From JAIVJZ01 sp035645695 (lineage in GTDB: Bacteria; Acidobacteriota; Blastocatellia; Pyrinomonadales; Pyrinomonadaceae), in NCBI GenBank assembly GCA_035645695.1, contig DASQMC010000026.1:124001-188000 (forward strand): DNA of 64,000 nt, in the 5' to 3' direction. Position numbers and translations under genes: made by a program. Below the pieces are notes generated by a model. The model was not told where the DNA came from. It was given only the letters and a program-made list of their open reading frames with translations, and did not search any database. Positions 10,951 to 19,087 of this stretch are shown here, piece by piece. Within the stretch, counting starts at the first letter, position 1; each line of letters starts with the position of its first letter.

Positions 10951-12162
10951 CTATCTATCAATTTCGCCGAGCACGATGTCGAGAGAGCCGATGATGGCGA
11001 CCACGTCCGCGACCATCTCGCCCTCGGCCATGTGCGGCAGGGCGGAGAGGTTGATAAAGGACGGGCCGCGAAAGTGTACGCGCGCGGGCTTCGGCCCGCC
11101 GTCAGATCTCACGTAGCAGCCGAGTTCGCCCTTCGATCCTTCAATCGGGTGATAGATTTCGCCCGCCGGAACGTTGAAGCCTTCGGCCACGATCAGGAAG
11201 TGATGAATGAGCGCGTCCATGTGCGTCTTCATCGCCTCGCGATCCGGCAGGACGACCTTCGGCGCGTCGGCCTTGACCGGCCCCGGTTTCAGACGGCCGA
11301 GAGCCTGCCGCGTGATCTTCAGAGATTCGCGCAATTCGCGCATGCGAACCATATAGCGCGCCCACACGTCGCAACTCTGCTCGACCGGAACCTCGAAGTC
11401 GTAAGTTTCATAACCCGTGTAGGGGTTCGTGCGCCGCACATCGACGGCGACGCCTGAACCGCGCAGGCAAGGGCCAGTGACGCCCATATCTATTGCGTCT
11501 TCGGCCGTGATGATGCCGACGCCCTGCGTGCGCGTCTGGAAAATCCTGTTGCCCGAGAGCAGCGTCTCAAACTCGCCGACGGCCTTCGGAAACTTGTCTA
11601 TAAACTGCTGCACGCGCCGCTCGAAGCCCGCGGGCAAGTCCATCATCAGCCCGCCGATGCGAAAGTAGGACGGCGTCAGCCGACCGCCGGATGCGGCTTC
11701 GATCAAGTTCAAAATCTTCTCGCGCTCGCGAAAAGCGTAGAAGAAGACCGTCATCGCGCCGATGTCGAGCGCGTGCGTTCCCAACCAGACCATGTGCGAA
11801 GCGATGCGCTGCAACTCGCACATCAGCACGCGAATTACCTGCGCGCGCTCGGGAATTTCGAGGCCGAGCAGTTTCTCCACGGCCATCACGTAGCACAAGT
11901 TATTGCCGAGCGGGTTGAGGTAGTCCATCCGGTCGGTGATAACGATGCCCTGCTGGTACTTCTTATACTCGAACAGCTTCTCCATCCCCGTGTGGAGGTA
12001 GCCGATGTCGGGCGTACACTTGACGATCATCTCGCCGTCGAGCACGAGTTCGAGACGCAGCACGCCGTGCGTAGAAGGGTGCTGCGGCCCCATCGAGATC
12101 GTCATCTGCGTGTCGAACGGCTGATCGACGACCTCGAACTGCGGCGGAATATTTGCAACCAT
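10951..12162 (-). CDS. nuoD: NADH-quinone oxidoreductase subunit D
   Basis: 49-kDa subunit of complex I that forms the quinone site with NuoB; 403 residues from the ATG at 12160-12162. Family motifs: SMGPQHPSTHGVLRLELVLD with the quinone-site histidine, TGMEKLFEYKKYQQGI, RMDYLNPLGNNLCY, and the C-terminal KGELGCYVRSDGGPKPARVH with LPHMAEGEMVADVVAIIGSL. The frame is open a little further upstream, to a TTG, but that codon lies inside the heptamer repeat, so the ATG giving MVANIPPQ is preferred. No strong ribosome binding site is visible because the repeat abuts the start. Confidence 0.95.
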   Translation of the reverse strand: MVANIPPQFEVVDQPFDTQMTISMGPQHPSTHGVLRLELVLDGEMIVKCTPDIGYLHTGMEKLFEYKKYQQGIVITDRMDYLNPLGNNLCYVMAVEKLLGLEIPERAQVIRVLMCELQRIASHMVWLGTHALDIGAMTVFFYAFREREKILNLIEAASGGRLTPSYFRIGGLMMDLPAGFERRVQQFIDKFPKAVGEFETLLSGNRIFQTRTQGVGIITAEDAIDMGVTGPCLRGSGVAVDVRRTNPYTGYETYDFEVPVEQSCDVWARYMVRMRELRESLKITRQALGRLKPGPVKADAPKVVLPDREAMKTHMDALIHHFLIVAEGFNVPAGEIYHPIEGSKGELGCYVRSDGGPKPARVHFRGPSFINLSALPHMAEGEMVADVVAIIGSLDIVLGEIDR

Positions 12163-12163
12163 A

Positions 12164-12246
12164 GGTTTCAAGTTTCAAGTTTCAAGTTTCAAGACTGAGG
12201 TTTCTTCGTTCTTTAACTTGAAACCTTAAACCTGAAACTTGAAACT
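12164..12246. repeat. Inverted heptamer repeat between nuoD and nuoC
   Basis: The left arm (12164-12192) is four copies of the 7-mer GTTTCAA. The right arm (about 12213-12246) is the imperfect complement (AACTTGAAACCTTAAACCTG and further). The repeat fills the entire 83-bp gap and touches the nuoC stop and the nuoD start. Confidence 0.85.
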
Positions 12247-12792
12247 CTACGAAAGGCTGTACGGCTCGTAGCCGCGCAGCGGGAAGTCTTTGCGCAGCGC
12301 ATGTCCCTGCCAGTCGTCGGGCAGGAGGATGCGGCGCAAGTCGGGATGGCCGTCGAAACGAACGCCGAACATGTCGAATGTCTCACGCTCATGCCAGTTG
12401 GCGGTGCGCCAGACGCCAGTTACGGTCGGCACCTGCGCATCCTCTTCGCTCAACACCACTTTCAGCCGCAAGCGATGAAATTTCGTGGTGGAGAAGAGGT
12501 GATAATTGACTTCAAAGCGCGGGTCTTCCTCCGGCCCCCGGTCAACGCCGCAGATGTCCGCCAGAAGATTGAACCCGAATTGCGGCGCGGTCTTCAGGTA
12601 CTCGCACAACTCGACGATGTGCTCGCGCGGCACGACGAGCGTAACCTCGCCGAACGCCTCGATCACCTCCGACACCGCCCCGCCGTGCGTCTCCTGCAAC
12701 GCGGAGATCAGCCCCGTCGCCGCCTGATCCTTCAACGGTTCGCTCCCGGCCTGCCCGGCTATCGCCTGTTCGCGCTCAATATCTTTGCTCAT
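12247..12792 (-). CDS. nuoC: NADH-quinone oxidoreductase subunit C
   Basis: 30-kDa peripheral subunit of complex I, separate from NuoD here, 181 residues. The conserved part is LLADICGVDRGPEEDPRFEVNYHL, then VPTVTGVWRTANWHERETFD with MFGVRFDGHPDLRRILLPDD and the C-terminal GHALRKDFPLRGYEP. The first ~35 residues (DIEREQAIAGQAGSEPLKDQ onward) are poorly conserved and hydrophilic. Heptamer inverted repeats flank it on both sides. Confidence 0.95.
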   Translation of the reverse strand: MSKDIEREQAIAGQAGSEPLKDQAATGLISALQETHGGAVSEVIEAFGEVTLVVPREHIVELCEYLKTAPQFGFNLLADICGVDRGPEEDPRFEVNYHLFSTTKFHRLRLKVVLSEEDAQVPTVTGVWRTANWHERETFDMFGVRFDGHPDLRRILLPDDWQGHALRKDFPLRGYEPYSLS

Positions 12793-12798
12793 AAGAAA

Positions 12799-12867
12799 GT
12801 AAGCGGTGAGCAGTGAGCAGTAAGCAGTGAAGCAAAACTGCTCACTGCTTACTGCTCACTGCTTACA
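12799..12867. repeat. Inverted heptamer repeat between nuoC and nuoB
   Basis: The left arm (12799-12830) is the 7-mer AGCAGTG/AGCAGTA (GAGCAGTGAGCAGTAAGCAG). The right arm (12838-12867) is its complement (ACTGCTCACTGCTTACTGCT). The loop is only about seven bases (AGCAAAA). It fills nearly all of the gap. Confidence 0.9.
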
Positions 12868-12868
12868 T

Positions 12869-13519
12869 CTAAGATGACCGTCGTCGCTCGTGCCTCGATG
12901 GAATCGTGTAGGGGCGCGAGACGTTCGCTTTCTCGTCCGCGTCCTGCGCCGCGGCTTCGTTAAGGGCGGAGATGCCCGAGCCGGGGAGCGTTCCCGGCGG
13001 CACGGCCTCGCGCGCCTGCTCGGTCGGGATGTCTCGCCGGTCGCGCAGGGATTCCTTCATCACCTTGTCCTGCAACATCATCACGGCGTTGATGAGCATC
13101 TCCGGGCGGGGAGGGCAGCCGGGGACGTACACGTCCACGGGGACGATCTTGTCCACGCCCTGCACGATGGCGTAGTTGTCGAAAACTCCGCCCGACGTGG
13201 CGCACGCGCCCATCGAAATAACCCACTTCGGCTCCGGCATCTGATCATAGATGCGACGCAGCACCGGAGCCATCTTGCGCGAGACGCGACCCGAGACGAT
13301 CATCACGTCGGCCTGTCGCGGGCTGGCGCGAAACACCTCCGAGCCGAAACGTGCGAGGTCGTTGCGCGCGCTCGTCGCGTTCATCATCTCGATGGCGCAA
13401 CATGCGAGGCCGAACGTCGCCGGCCACAACGAAGATTTGCGTGCCCAGTTGACGAGTGCGTCGAGTTTCGTCGTCAGCACTTCCGGCAACGCTTCGGCGA
13501 TCTTATTTTCGAGACCCAT
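12869..13519 (-). CDS. nuoB: NADH-quinone oxidoreductase subunit B
   Basis: Subunit carrying cluster N2, the last iron-sulfur centre before quinone. The tandem-cysteine motif WPATFGLACCAIEMM is followed by ISMGACATSGGVFDNYAIVQ and DVYVPGCPPRPEMLI, giving all four ligands. The start chosen is the ATG at 13517-13519 (MGLENKIAEALPEV, 216 residues), which has AGGAG ten bases upstream. A GTG ten codons further up also keeps the frame open but has no better signal. The C-terminal ~50 residues are charged and variable. Confidence 0.95.
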   Translation of the reverse strand: MGLENKIAEALPEVLTTKLDALVNWARKSSLWPATFGLACCAIEMMNATSARNDLARFGSEVFRASPRQADVMIVSGRVSRKMAPVLRRIYDQMPEPKWVISMGACATSGGVFDNYAIVQGVDKIVPVDVYVPGCPPRPEMLINAVMMLQDKVMKESLRDRRDIPTEQAREAVPPGTLPGSGISALNEAAAQDADEKANVSRPYTIPSRHERRRSS

Positions 13520-13550
13520 AACAGTAAAACTCCTGAACCGCCCTAACACT

Positions 13551-14030
13551 TTAAGCCGCGGCGCGATGCTCCAACTCCGCCCTGCGCCCTTCTTTTAAGG
13601 CCAGCGCGCGCGCTTCGGCCTCCGCTTCCGTCCGCGCCCGCTCGTTCCAATCAAACAAGCCCTTCTTCAACACGTAGAGGTATCCGACCAGCAGCAGCAC
13701 GACGAACAGCATCATCTCGATGTAGATCAAATTCCTCATCGCCGCGCCCTGCGCCGCCAGCGACTTGAAGACCACCGCCCACGGCATCAGGAAGATCAAC
13801 TCGATGTCGAAGAGGATGAAGATCATCGCGATCAGGTAAAACTTGACCGAGAAGCGTTCGCGCGCCGACCCGACGGGGTCTTTGCCGCATTCATAAGGCA
13901 TCAACTTCGTGCGCGTCTGTTTGCGCTGCCCGACGAGTTGCGAGAGCAGGATGTTGCCGCCCGCGAAACCTCCCGCGACGAGGAACATCAGCAGGATCGG
14001 CAAGTAATCTTTCAGGTCGAAATTACGCAC
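13551..14030 (-). CDS. nuoA: NADH-quinone oxidoreductase subunit A
   Basis: Small three-helix membrane subunit near the quinone site and the first gene of the nuo operon. It has 159 residues, slightly long because of a charged C-terminal tail (ERARTEAEAEARALALKEGR). Family signatures are MPYECGKDPVGSARERFSVK and FYLIAMIFILFDIELIFLMPW. It starts at GTG (14028-14030), five bases after a strong GGGAGG ribosome binding site. A promoter is visible about 80 bp upstream. Confidence 0.95.
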   Translation of the reverse strand: MRNFDLKDYLPILLMFLVAGGFAGGNILLSQLVGQRKQTRTKLMPYECGKDPVGSARERFSVKFYLIAMIFILFDIELIFLMPWAVVFKSLAAQGAAMRNLIYIEMMLFVVLLLVGYLYVLKKGLFDWNERARTEAEAEARALALKEGRRAELEHRAAA

Positions 14031-14108
14031 ACCGGCCTCCCGTCAGCTTGTGCTGAGAAGAGCGCAAAAGCCGCTCTGAAACTAGATTGAGAATGATGGC
14101 ACAAAGTC

Positions 14109-14137
14109 ATGGTAGTGCAAGGTCTAAAGGCTGTCAA
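14109..14137 (-). promoter_or_regulatory. Sigma70-like promoter for the nuo operon
   Basis: On the minus strand TTGACA (14132-14137) is followed after 17 bases by TACCAT (14109-14114): a perfect -35 box with a 4/6 -10 box. It points at nuoA, leaving a leader of about 75 bases. No other promoter of this quality is seen within the nuo genes, so the whole cluster may be read from here. Confidence 0.6.
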
Positions 14138-14198
14138 GGGAGAGAACGCACCGCGCAAAAGCAGCGTTTATAAGGAGATTGACCCTCTTCGGAAGCCT

Positions 14199-15170
14199 AT
14201 GTTACTGTTTCAAACGGCGACCTCGCCGGCAATCCCTGAGCAATATTTTACCTCCGCCGCGCCCGCGCGCTTTCCTGAAATCGTCGTGATCACTGGCTTC
14301 AACACGGATATAGAATTTGACGGCGTGGTGTACCACGTGCAGACGGAAGACAAAGGACTCGACACGCCTTTGATCCTGTCGCTCGTTTACGTCGGAGGCG
14401 CGATTCTGGCAAGCAAGCGTTCGACCTATCACGACCTGCTCAGCGACGGATTCGACCCGCTCATCCTCACCGAGAGACTCCAACGCCAGCACAAACTCAT
14501 TTGCGCCGCCGTCAAGGCCGGGCGTATCAACGACCTCAAACGCCTGTCGGCGGGCGACGCGGGCGGCGAGACCGCGCCCGCGCCACCCACGCCGAAACCG
14601 GTGGCGGCGGCGGCGAAGGCTCCCGCGAAAACCGCAGAACCCGCCCCCGTCGTGATCGACAAGATCGCGCCCAAATTTCAACCGGTTGAGGAGGAGGTGG
14701 ACATTCTCGCTCTGGAAGATATCTTCGCGGAAGTTGAGCCGCCCGTCGCCCAGCCGCGACCGCCCGTCAGCCTGCCGCAGACGCTTCCCGCGCCGCCGCC
14801 CGCGGCAGAACCCGCACGCCTGGTGGGCAAGCTGGAAGATGATTTCATACAGGTGGAGGCCGAAGGCGCGTTGCATGTGAGCCTGTTGGAGGAGCAGGAA
14901 TTTCACGCGGGCGAAGTGGTGACGATCCGCATCCGTGTCAGTCGCGGCGCGGGCGATGGCCGGGAAGCGGCGGCGAACGTGCCCGTGACGGTCAAAGTTC
15001 TCGGCACGGAGTTTCGCCCGTTGATTTTAACCACACGCTCCGACGGCGACGGCGTAGCGACCATTCACGCGTGGCTGCCGCGCTTTACGAAAGGCCGCGC
15101 GGCGGTGCTCGTGCGCGCGTCGCTCGACGGCTTCTCGGCCGAATTGCGCCGCGTCATTCAACAGCCCTAG
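14199..15170 (+). CDS. Conserved protein of unknown function with a FNTDIEFDG/YHVQTED N-terminal domain
   Basis: About 323 residues from the ATG at 14199 (MLLFQTATSP). The frame is open back to an ATG at 14109, but that one lies inside the divergent nuo promoter and lacks a ribosome binding site. The N-terminal ~110 residues form a compact domain (ITGFNTDIEFDGVVYHVQTE, then DKGLDTPLILSLVYVGGAIL and KRSTYHDLL). I associate such YHVQTED segments with uncharacterised proteins of Acidobacteria and Myxobacteria. A long Pro/Ala-rich linker follows, then a C-terminal beta domain (FHAGEVVTIRIRV onward) resembling an Ig-like fold. There is no signal peptide. ThiS follows 12 bp downstream, suggesting co-transcription. 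Confidence 0.75.
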   Translation: MLLFQTATSPAIPEQYFTSAAPARFPEIVVITGFNTDIEFDGVVYHVQTEDKGLDTPLILSLVYVGGAILASKRSTYHDLLSDGFDPLILTERLQRQHKLICAAVKAGRINDLKRLSAGDAGGETAPAPPTPKPVAAAAKAPAKTAEPAPVVIDKIAPKFQPVEEEVDILALEDIFAEVEPPVAQPRPPVSLPQTLPAPPPAAEPARLVGKLEDDFIQVEAEGALHVSLLEEQEFHAGEVVTIRIRVSRGAGDGREAAANVPVTVKVLGTEFRPLILTTRSDGDGVATIHAWLPRFTKGRAAVLVRASLDGFSAELRRVIQQP

Positions 15171-15182
15171 AAGGGAAATATT

Positions 15183-15449
15183 TTGCGCGTCCATGTCAAC
15201 GGTGAAAGTCGCGAACTGCCGGAGGAACTCACGCTCTCCGAACTTGTCGGCCAACTCTCGCTCGCGCCCGAACGCCTCGCCGTCGAACTCAACCGCGAAG
15301 TCGTGCGGCGAGCCATGTGGGAGGCGACGACGTTGCGCGACGGCGATCAGGTGGAGATCGTCCACTTCGTCGGGGGCGGCGGCAATTCGGCGAAGCCCGC
15401 CGCCGAAATTCAACGAAGCCCGCTGTCGAAGGATTGCGGCCGGCAATGA
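15183..15449 (+). CDS. thiS: Sulfur carrier protein ThiS with a C-terminal extension
   Basis: Ubiquitin-fold sulfur carrier for thiazole synthesis. It starts at TTG (15183) with AAGGGA upstream. Residues 1-63 are typical (MRVHVNGESRELPEELTLSE, RLAVELNREVVRR, LRDGDQVEIVHFV). ThiS proteins normally end at a GlyGly whose carboxylate is adenylated and thiolated. Here a run of four glycines (64-67) is followed by 21 more residues (NSAKPAAEIQRSPLSKDCGR, then Q). The tail would have to be removed for the protein to function, unless it carries no sulfur. ThiG lies 3.6 kb downstream on the same strand. Confidence 0.85.
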   Translation: MRVHVNGESRELPEELTLSELVGQLSLAPERLAVELNREVVRRAMWEATTLRDGDQVEIVHFVGGGGNSAKPAAEIQRSPLSKDCGRQ

Positions 15450-15595
15450 AAGTGTATAAAGTCTGCGAGCCTTACGGTTTTTAGAACCCCCCGCGCCGGT
15501 AGCCGTATAATGATTTCGGCCGGCGCTCGTCGCGGCGAGGCGACCTAAGCGGTCGTCAGGTCGCCGCCGGAAAGCATGTCGCTCAGGCATCAAAC

Positions 15596-16294
15596 GTGAT
15601 CGCCCTTTTCATCATTGCATTCGCCCTGTTCGCTGCAACCGCATACACCTTTTATCGCAGGCAGCACGCGTCATCTGACTATCACGCGCGACTCGGAACC
15701 GGAACTCCGACCCCGCGCAGCCTGTTCGACGATCAAGAGACTCACACGCAACTCAAACGTCTCCGAGAGGCTCAGGCCGACAAAGATGCCGATGAGCGCA
15801 AAGCGTCGCTTTTAAGACGTGCGAGCGAGGGCGACCTGACAGTTCTCGCCGAAGCGCACCGCGCCAAAGACCCCGCGCTTTACGCGTGCGCGCTGGATGC
15901 ACTGCTCGACCGTGCGTCGAACTCGGAAACAGATTTGCACGCGCTCGCCGCCTTCGTCTCAGGCGACACGGAACTGCGCGGAAGCCCACGCCTCGCCGCC
16001 GCCTATACGAAACACTGGCACGAGCATCCGGATCGCCAGCGCACCGCCCGTATGCTCCATCTGGCTGCGCTCTCTGACGATGCGAGCACGTTTGAGCGCG
16101 CCGTCGTCGCGGCGACCGAAGCCTCGCGAACGGGCGGCCTCAAAGAGATCAGGCGCGAAGAATTGTCCGCGCTCGTCGAGAGCGAGTACTGGGTTTTGAG
16201 TTCCGACGCGCGTCGCACGGCCGCCGGTTTCGCTTTGAAACAACTCCTGACCGCGCTACGCGTAAAAACGGAGTCTCCCAATGTAGAAAGCTGA
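15596..16294 (+). CDS. Small membrane-anchored protein of unknown function
   Basis: 232 residues from a GTG start. A single N-terminal membrane helix (MIALFIIAFALFAATAYTFY) is followed by a soluble, mostly alpha-helical domain (TQLKRLREAQADKDADERKA, LLRRASEGDLTVLAEAHRAK, DPALYACALDALLDRASN). The spacing suggests HEAT- or TPR-like helical repeats, but no repeat is convincing. It has no recognised family. The flotillin-like gene starts about 105 bp downstream, so the two may work together at the membrane. A TATAAT at 15506-15511 could be the -10 box of its promoter, but no good -35 box is seen. Confidence 0.7.
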   Translation: MIALFIIAFALFAATAYTFYRRQHASSDYHARLGTGTPTPRSLFDDQETHTQLKRLREAQADKDADERKASLLRRASEGDLTVLAEAHRAKDPALYACALDALLDRASNSETDLHALAAFVSGDTELRGSPRLAAAYTKHWHEHPDRQRTARMLHLAALSDDASTFERAVVAATEASRTGGLKEIRREELSALVESEYWVLSSDARRTAAGFALKQLLTALRVKTESPNVES

Positions 16295-16398
16295 CGGAAT
16301 GTAAAGACTGCGGCCAGCAGCAGCAACTGTTCTGCATGCGCCGCGAAGCACGGGGGGGTTGGATTCTTTAACCGTTGCATCGCAACAAAGGAAGCGAC

Positions 16399-18648
16399 AT
16401 GGACATCAACGATATCTTTAGTAGTGCGCCCCTCCTGATATTCATCGGAATCGTGGCTCTCGTCTTGCTCGCCCTGCTGGGCAAAATGTTCGTCAACGTG
16501 GGCGGGCGCGAAATCGCCATCAAGGAGCGCCGCTATCTGGGCGCGAAGATGCCTCCGGGGCGCGTCGTCGCCACGGAGGGCGAGGTCGGCATACAGGCCG
16601 ATGTGCTCAAGCCCGGCCTGCACCTCATCAAGTGGCCGTTCGAGAACGTGGTGCGCAAAGTGCCGCTCATCGAAGTCGGCGCGGAAGAACTCGGCATCAT
16701 CGAGGCGGTGGACGGCGAGCCGATGCCGCCCGGAAGAATCTTCGCGCCCGACCGCGCCGAGAACGCGCACAACAATTTTCAAGACCCCATCGCGTTCATC
16801 AAGCGCGGCGGCGTCAAAGGCATCCAACTGCGCACGCTCCCGCCGGGGCTATGGCCGATTCACCCTTACCTGTTCCGCGTCTCGGTGGCGAAGGCGACCG
16901 TCATCCCACCGGGCAAAGTCGGCGTCGTGACGGCGGCCGACGGCGACCAACTCGATGCGGGGCGTTTGCACGGCAAGGCCATCGATGGGCATCGCAACTA
17001 TCAGGACGCCGAGCAGTTCATCGCGAGCGGCGGGCAGAAAGGCCCGCAGGTGGAGATTCTGACGCCGGGCACTTACCGCATACTTACGCAGTCCATCTCG
17101 GTCGAAGACGGCACGGAGACAAAGCACGGCCTTTTCTTCGTGCGCCACTACGACGCGACCGTCATTAACGAAAATAACATCGGTCTCGTCGAAGCACTCG
17201 ACGGCGCGCCGCTCGACCCGCGCGATTACGTGGCGACGCCCGTGCAAGGCCACGACAATTTTCAGGACTGCAACGAGTTCATCACCGGGGGCGGACAGCG
17301 CGGCCCGCAGAAGGACATACTGCTGCCCGGCACTTACTACATCAACCCGCTCGTCTTCAAGGTGATCCCCGAAACGGCGAAGGAAGTGAAGCCGGGCGAG
17401 GTCGCCGTGATCGTCTCGAACATCGGCAAAGACCCCGGCGAAGAAGTGCGCCGCGTGATGGCGGCGAAGGTGCGCGAGCGCATGGAGCGTGAGGAGCATG
17501 ATCACGTAGAACAGGCCGCCGCGCGGCTCGACAAACTCGGCGACGAGAACCGAAACATCATTGAGATACAGGAAGACCTGCTCTCCGGCGACCCCGCCGA
17601 CCGCCGCCTCGACGAGGGCGCGCACGAAGCCTACGTCGTGCCCGAAGGCTATCGCGGCATACAGGAAACCGTCGTCGGCCCCGGCCGCTACTACGTCAAC
17701 ACGCTGGCGATCACGCCCATCGTCATCCCGACGACGAACCAGACCGTCGAATGGACGGCGGGCGAAGTGAATCAATCGTTCAACCCGTTTGAAGTCATCT
17801 CGAAAGACGGCTTCACGATGCAACTCGAAGTGCGCGTCGTGTTTCGCGTCAAACCGGAAGACGCGCCCTTCATGGTCGCCAAGATCGGCTCGATTGATAA
17901 GCTGATCCAGAACGTGATGCATCCGCTCATCGACTCGATCTTCCGCAACCAGGCTTCCGAATCGTCGGCGATGGCCTACTTGCAGAATCGGCACGAGGAG
18001 CAGGAGCGCGCCGAGGCGCGCGTGCGCGCACACCTGTTGAAGTATCACGTGGATGTCGTCAACGTGCTCATCTGCCACATCCACCTGCCCGCCGAGTTGA
18101 TGAAGACGCAGACCGAGAAGATTCTCGCCGAGCAGCGCCAGAACATGTACGACGCGCAGCGCGAGGCCGAAGAGAAGCGCATCCAACTGGCACGCATCAG
18201 CGCGCAGGCCGACAACCAGAAAGACCTGATGGCGGCCACCGTCGGCGTGGACATCGCGGGCAAACGCTCCGAGCAGCGCAAGGCCGAAGCCGACGGCGAG
18301 GCTCACTACATTCTCGCCACCGGCAAGGCCGAAGCCGAGAAGGTGCGGCTGATGGGCGAGGCGCAGGGCGTCGCTTATCACGAACAGGTCAACGCGCTCG
18401 GCGCGCAGGGCGTCGCGCTCGTCGAGACGCTTCGAGTGATCGGCGAGAAGGGCGTCCGCATCACGCCCGACGTGATGGCTACCGGCGGCAACGACGGCGG
18501 CGCGGGCGGCGGACTCGGCACGCTCCTCCTGCTCAATCTCTTCCGGGATCGTTTGCCCGCTGGAGGGGTGGGCGGCGAAAACGGGGCGAAGCTGGCGACC
18601 AGCGAAAACGGCGGGAACGGCGGGAACGGGTCGAAGTTGAAAGGCTAA
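16399..18648 (+). CDS. SPFH/flotillin-like membrane protein with three internal repeats
   Basis: 749 residues from the ATG at 16399, which has AAAGGAAG four to five bases upstream (an earlier in-frame TTG is rejected). Order: membrane helix 11-33; a short segment 38-95; three related repeats at about 98-165, 174-235 and 261-322; an SPFH/band-7 domain at about 330-560; a charged coiled coil at 565-660 with the flotillin-type AEAEKVRLMGEAQG; and a Gly/Asn-rich tail. Each repeat has the pattern G-(V/I)-V-EA-DG-PL, H-NFQD, F(I)-GG-(K/R)GPQ, L-PG-Y. SPFH proteins scaffold membrane microdomains and bind partner proteases. At roughly 750 residues it is longer than ordinary flotillins (~450-500). Confidence 0.9.
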   Translation: MDINDIFSSAPLLIFIGIVALVLLALLGKMFVNVGGREIAIKERRYLGAKMPPGRVVATEGEVGIQADVLKPGLHLIKWPFENVVRKVPLIEVGAEELGIIEAVDGEPMPPGRIFAPDRAENAHNNFQDPIAFIKRGGVKGIQLRTLPPGLWPIHPYLFRVSVAKATVIPPGKVGVVTAADGDQLDAGRLHGKAIDGHRNYQDAEQFIASGGQKGPQVEILTPGTYRILTQSISVEDGTETKHGLFFVRHYDATVINENNIGLVEALDGAPLDPRDYVATPVQGHDNFQDCNEFITGGGQRGPQKDILLPGTYYINPLVFKVIPETAKEVKPGEVAVIVSNIGKDPGEEVRRVMAAKVRERMEREEHDHVEQAAARLDKLGDENRNIIEIQEDLLSGDPADRRLDEGAHEAYVVPEGYRGIQETVVGPGRYYVNTLAITPIVIPTTNQTVEWTAGEVNQSFNPFEVISKDGFTMQLEVRVVFRVKPEDAPFMVAKIGSIDKLIQNVMHPLIDSIFRNQASESSAMAYLQNRHEEQERAEARVRAHLLKYHVDVVNVLICHIHLPAELMKTQTEKILAEQRQNMYDAQREAEEKRIQLARISAQADNQKDLMAATVGVDIAGKRSEQRKAEADGEAHYILATGKAEAEKVRLMGEAQGVAYHEQVNALGAQGVALVETLRVIGEKGVRITPDVMATGGNDGGAGGGLGTLLLLNLFRDRLPAGGVGGENGAKLATSENGGNGGNGSKLKG

Positions 18649-18649
18649 T

Positions 18650-19020
18650 CTGCTGCTCGAACGACTCGGCTATCACAAGCGTCTGCCCTATGGGGCAGTT
18701 GAAACAACGAGAGCGTTTGCCCGAAAGGGCAATTGAAAATAGCCCGCCACTTCAGCGCCGGGTAAACTCAGGTTAGAAATAAATTGAGTCCCGTAGGGAC
18801 GGTTGAATAAACTTTCAACCGTCCCTACGGGACTCGACTATTTTCGCTGCGTTATTCCCAGCGATAAATCGCTGGGCTATTATCAACCGTCCCTACGGGA
18901 CTCAATTTATTTCATAACACCATTACCCGGCGATAAATTGTCGGGCTATTATCAACCGTCCCGGCGGGGCTATTTCAAGGTTATTATCAATCGTCTCTGT
19001 ACGACTATTTCATAAGAGAC
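18650..19020. repeat. Block of REP-like palindromes (CCGTCCCTACGGGACT family)
   Basis: A 370-bp non-coding block. Its core is a perfect 21-bp inverted repeat: GAGTCCCGTAGGGACGGTTG(A) at 18786-18806 and its complement at 18815-18835, with an eight-base loop. The right arm recurs exactly at 18883-18903 and in decayed form near 18952-18970 and 18987-19006. Between copies lie second palindromes such as CCCAGCGATAAATCGCTGGG (18858-18877) and the motif GGCTATTATCAA. Further weak copies sit at 18690-18740 (CCCTATGGGGCAGTTGAAA, GCCCGAAAGGGCAATTGAAA). Apparent reading frames inside are translations of the repeat. Confidence 0.9.
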
Positions 19021-19087
19021 TTTTGATTCAAGTCGAAACTGAGTGTAAAGTCGTTTTATAATTTGTTGGGGAAGAATTTTTATCGCT

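Noticed and set aside
14031..15182. TPP riboswitch before thiS or thiG
   Set aside because: No CTGAGA or ACC-TGA-CTGG-type core is visible before either gene.
18803..19015. Open frame reading through the REP-like block
   Set aside because: The translation simply repeats the palindromic DNA (YYQPSLRDS-like units).
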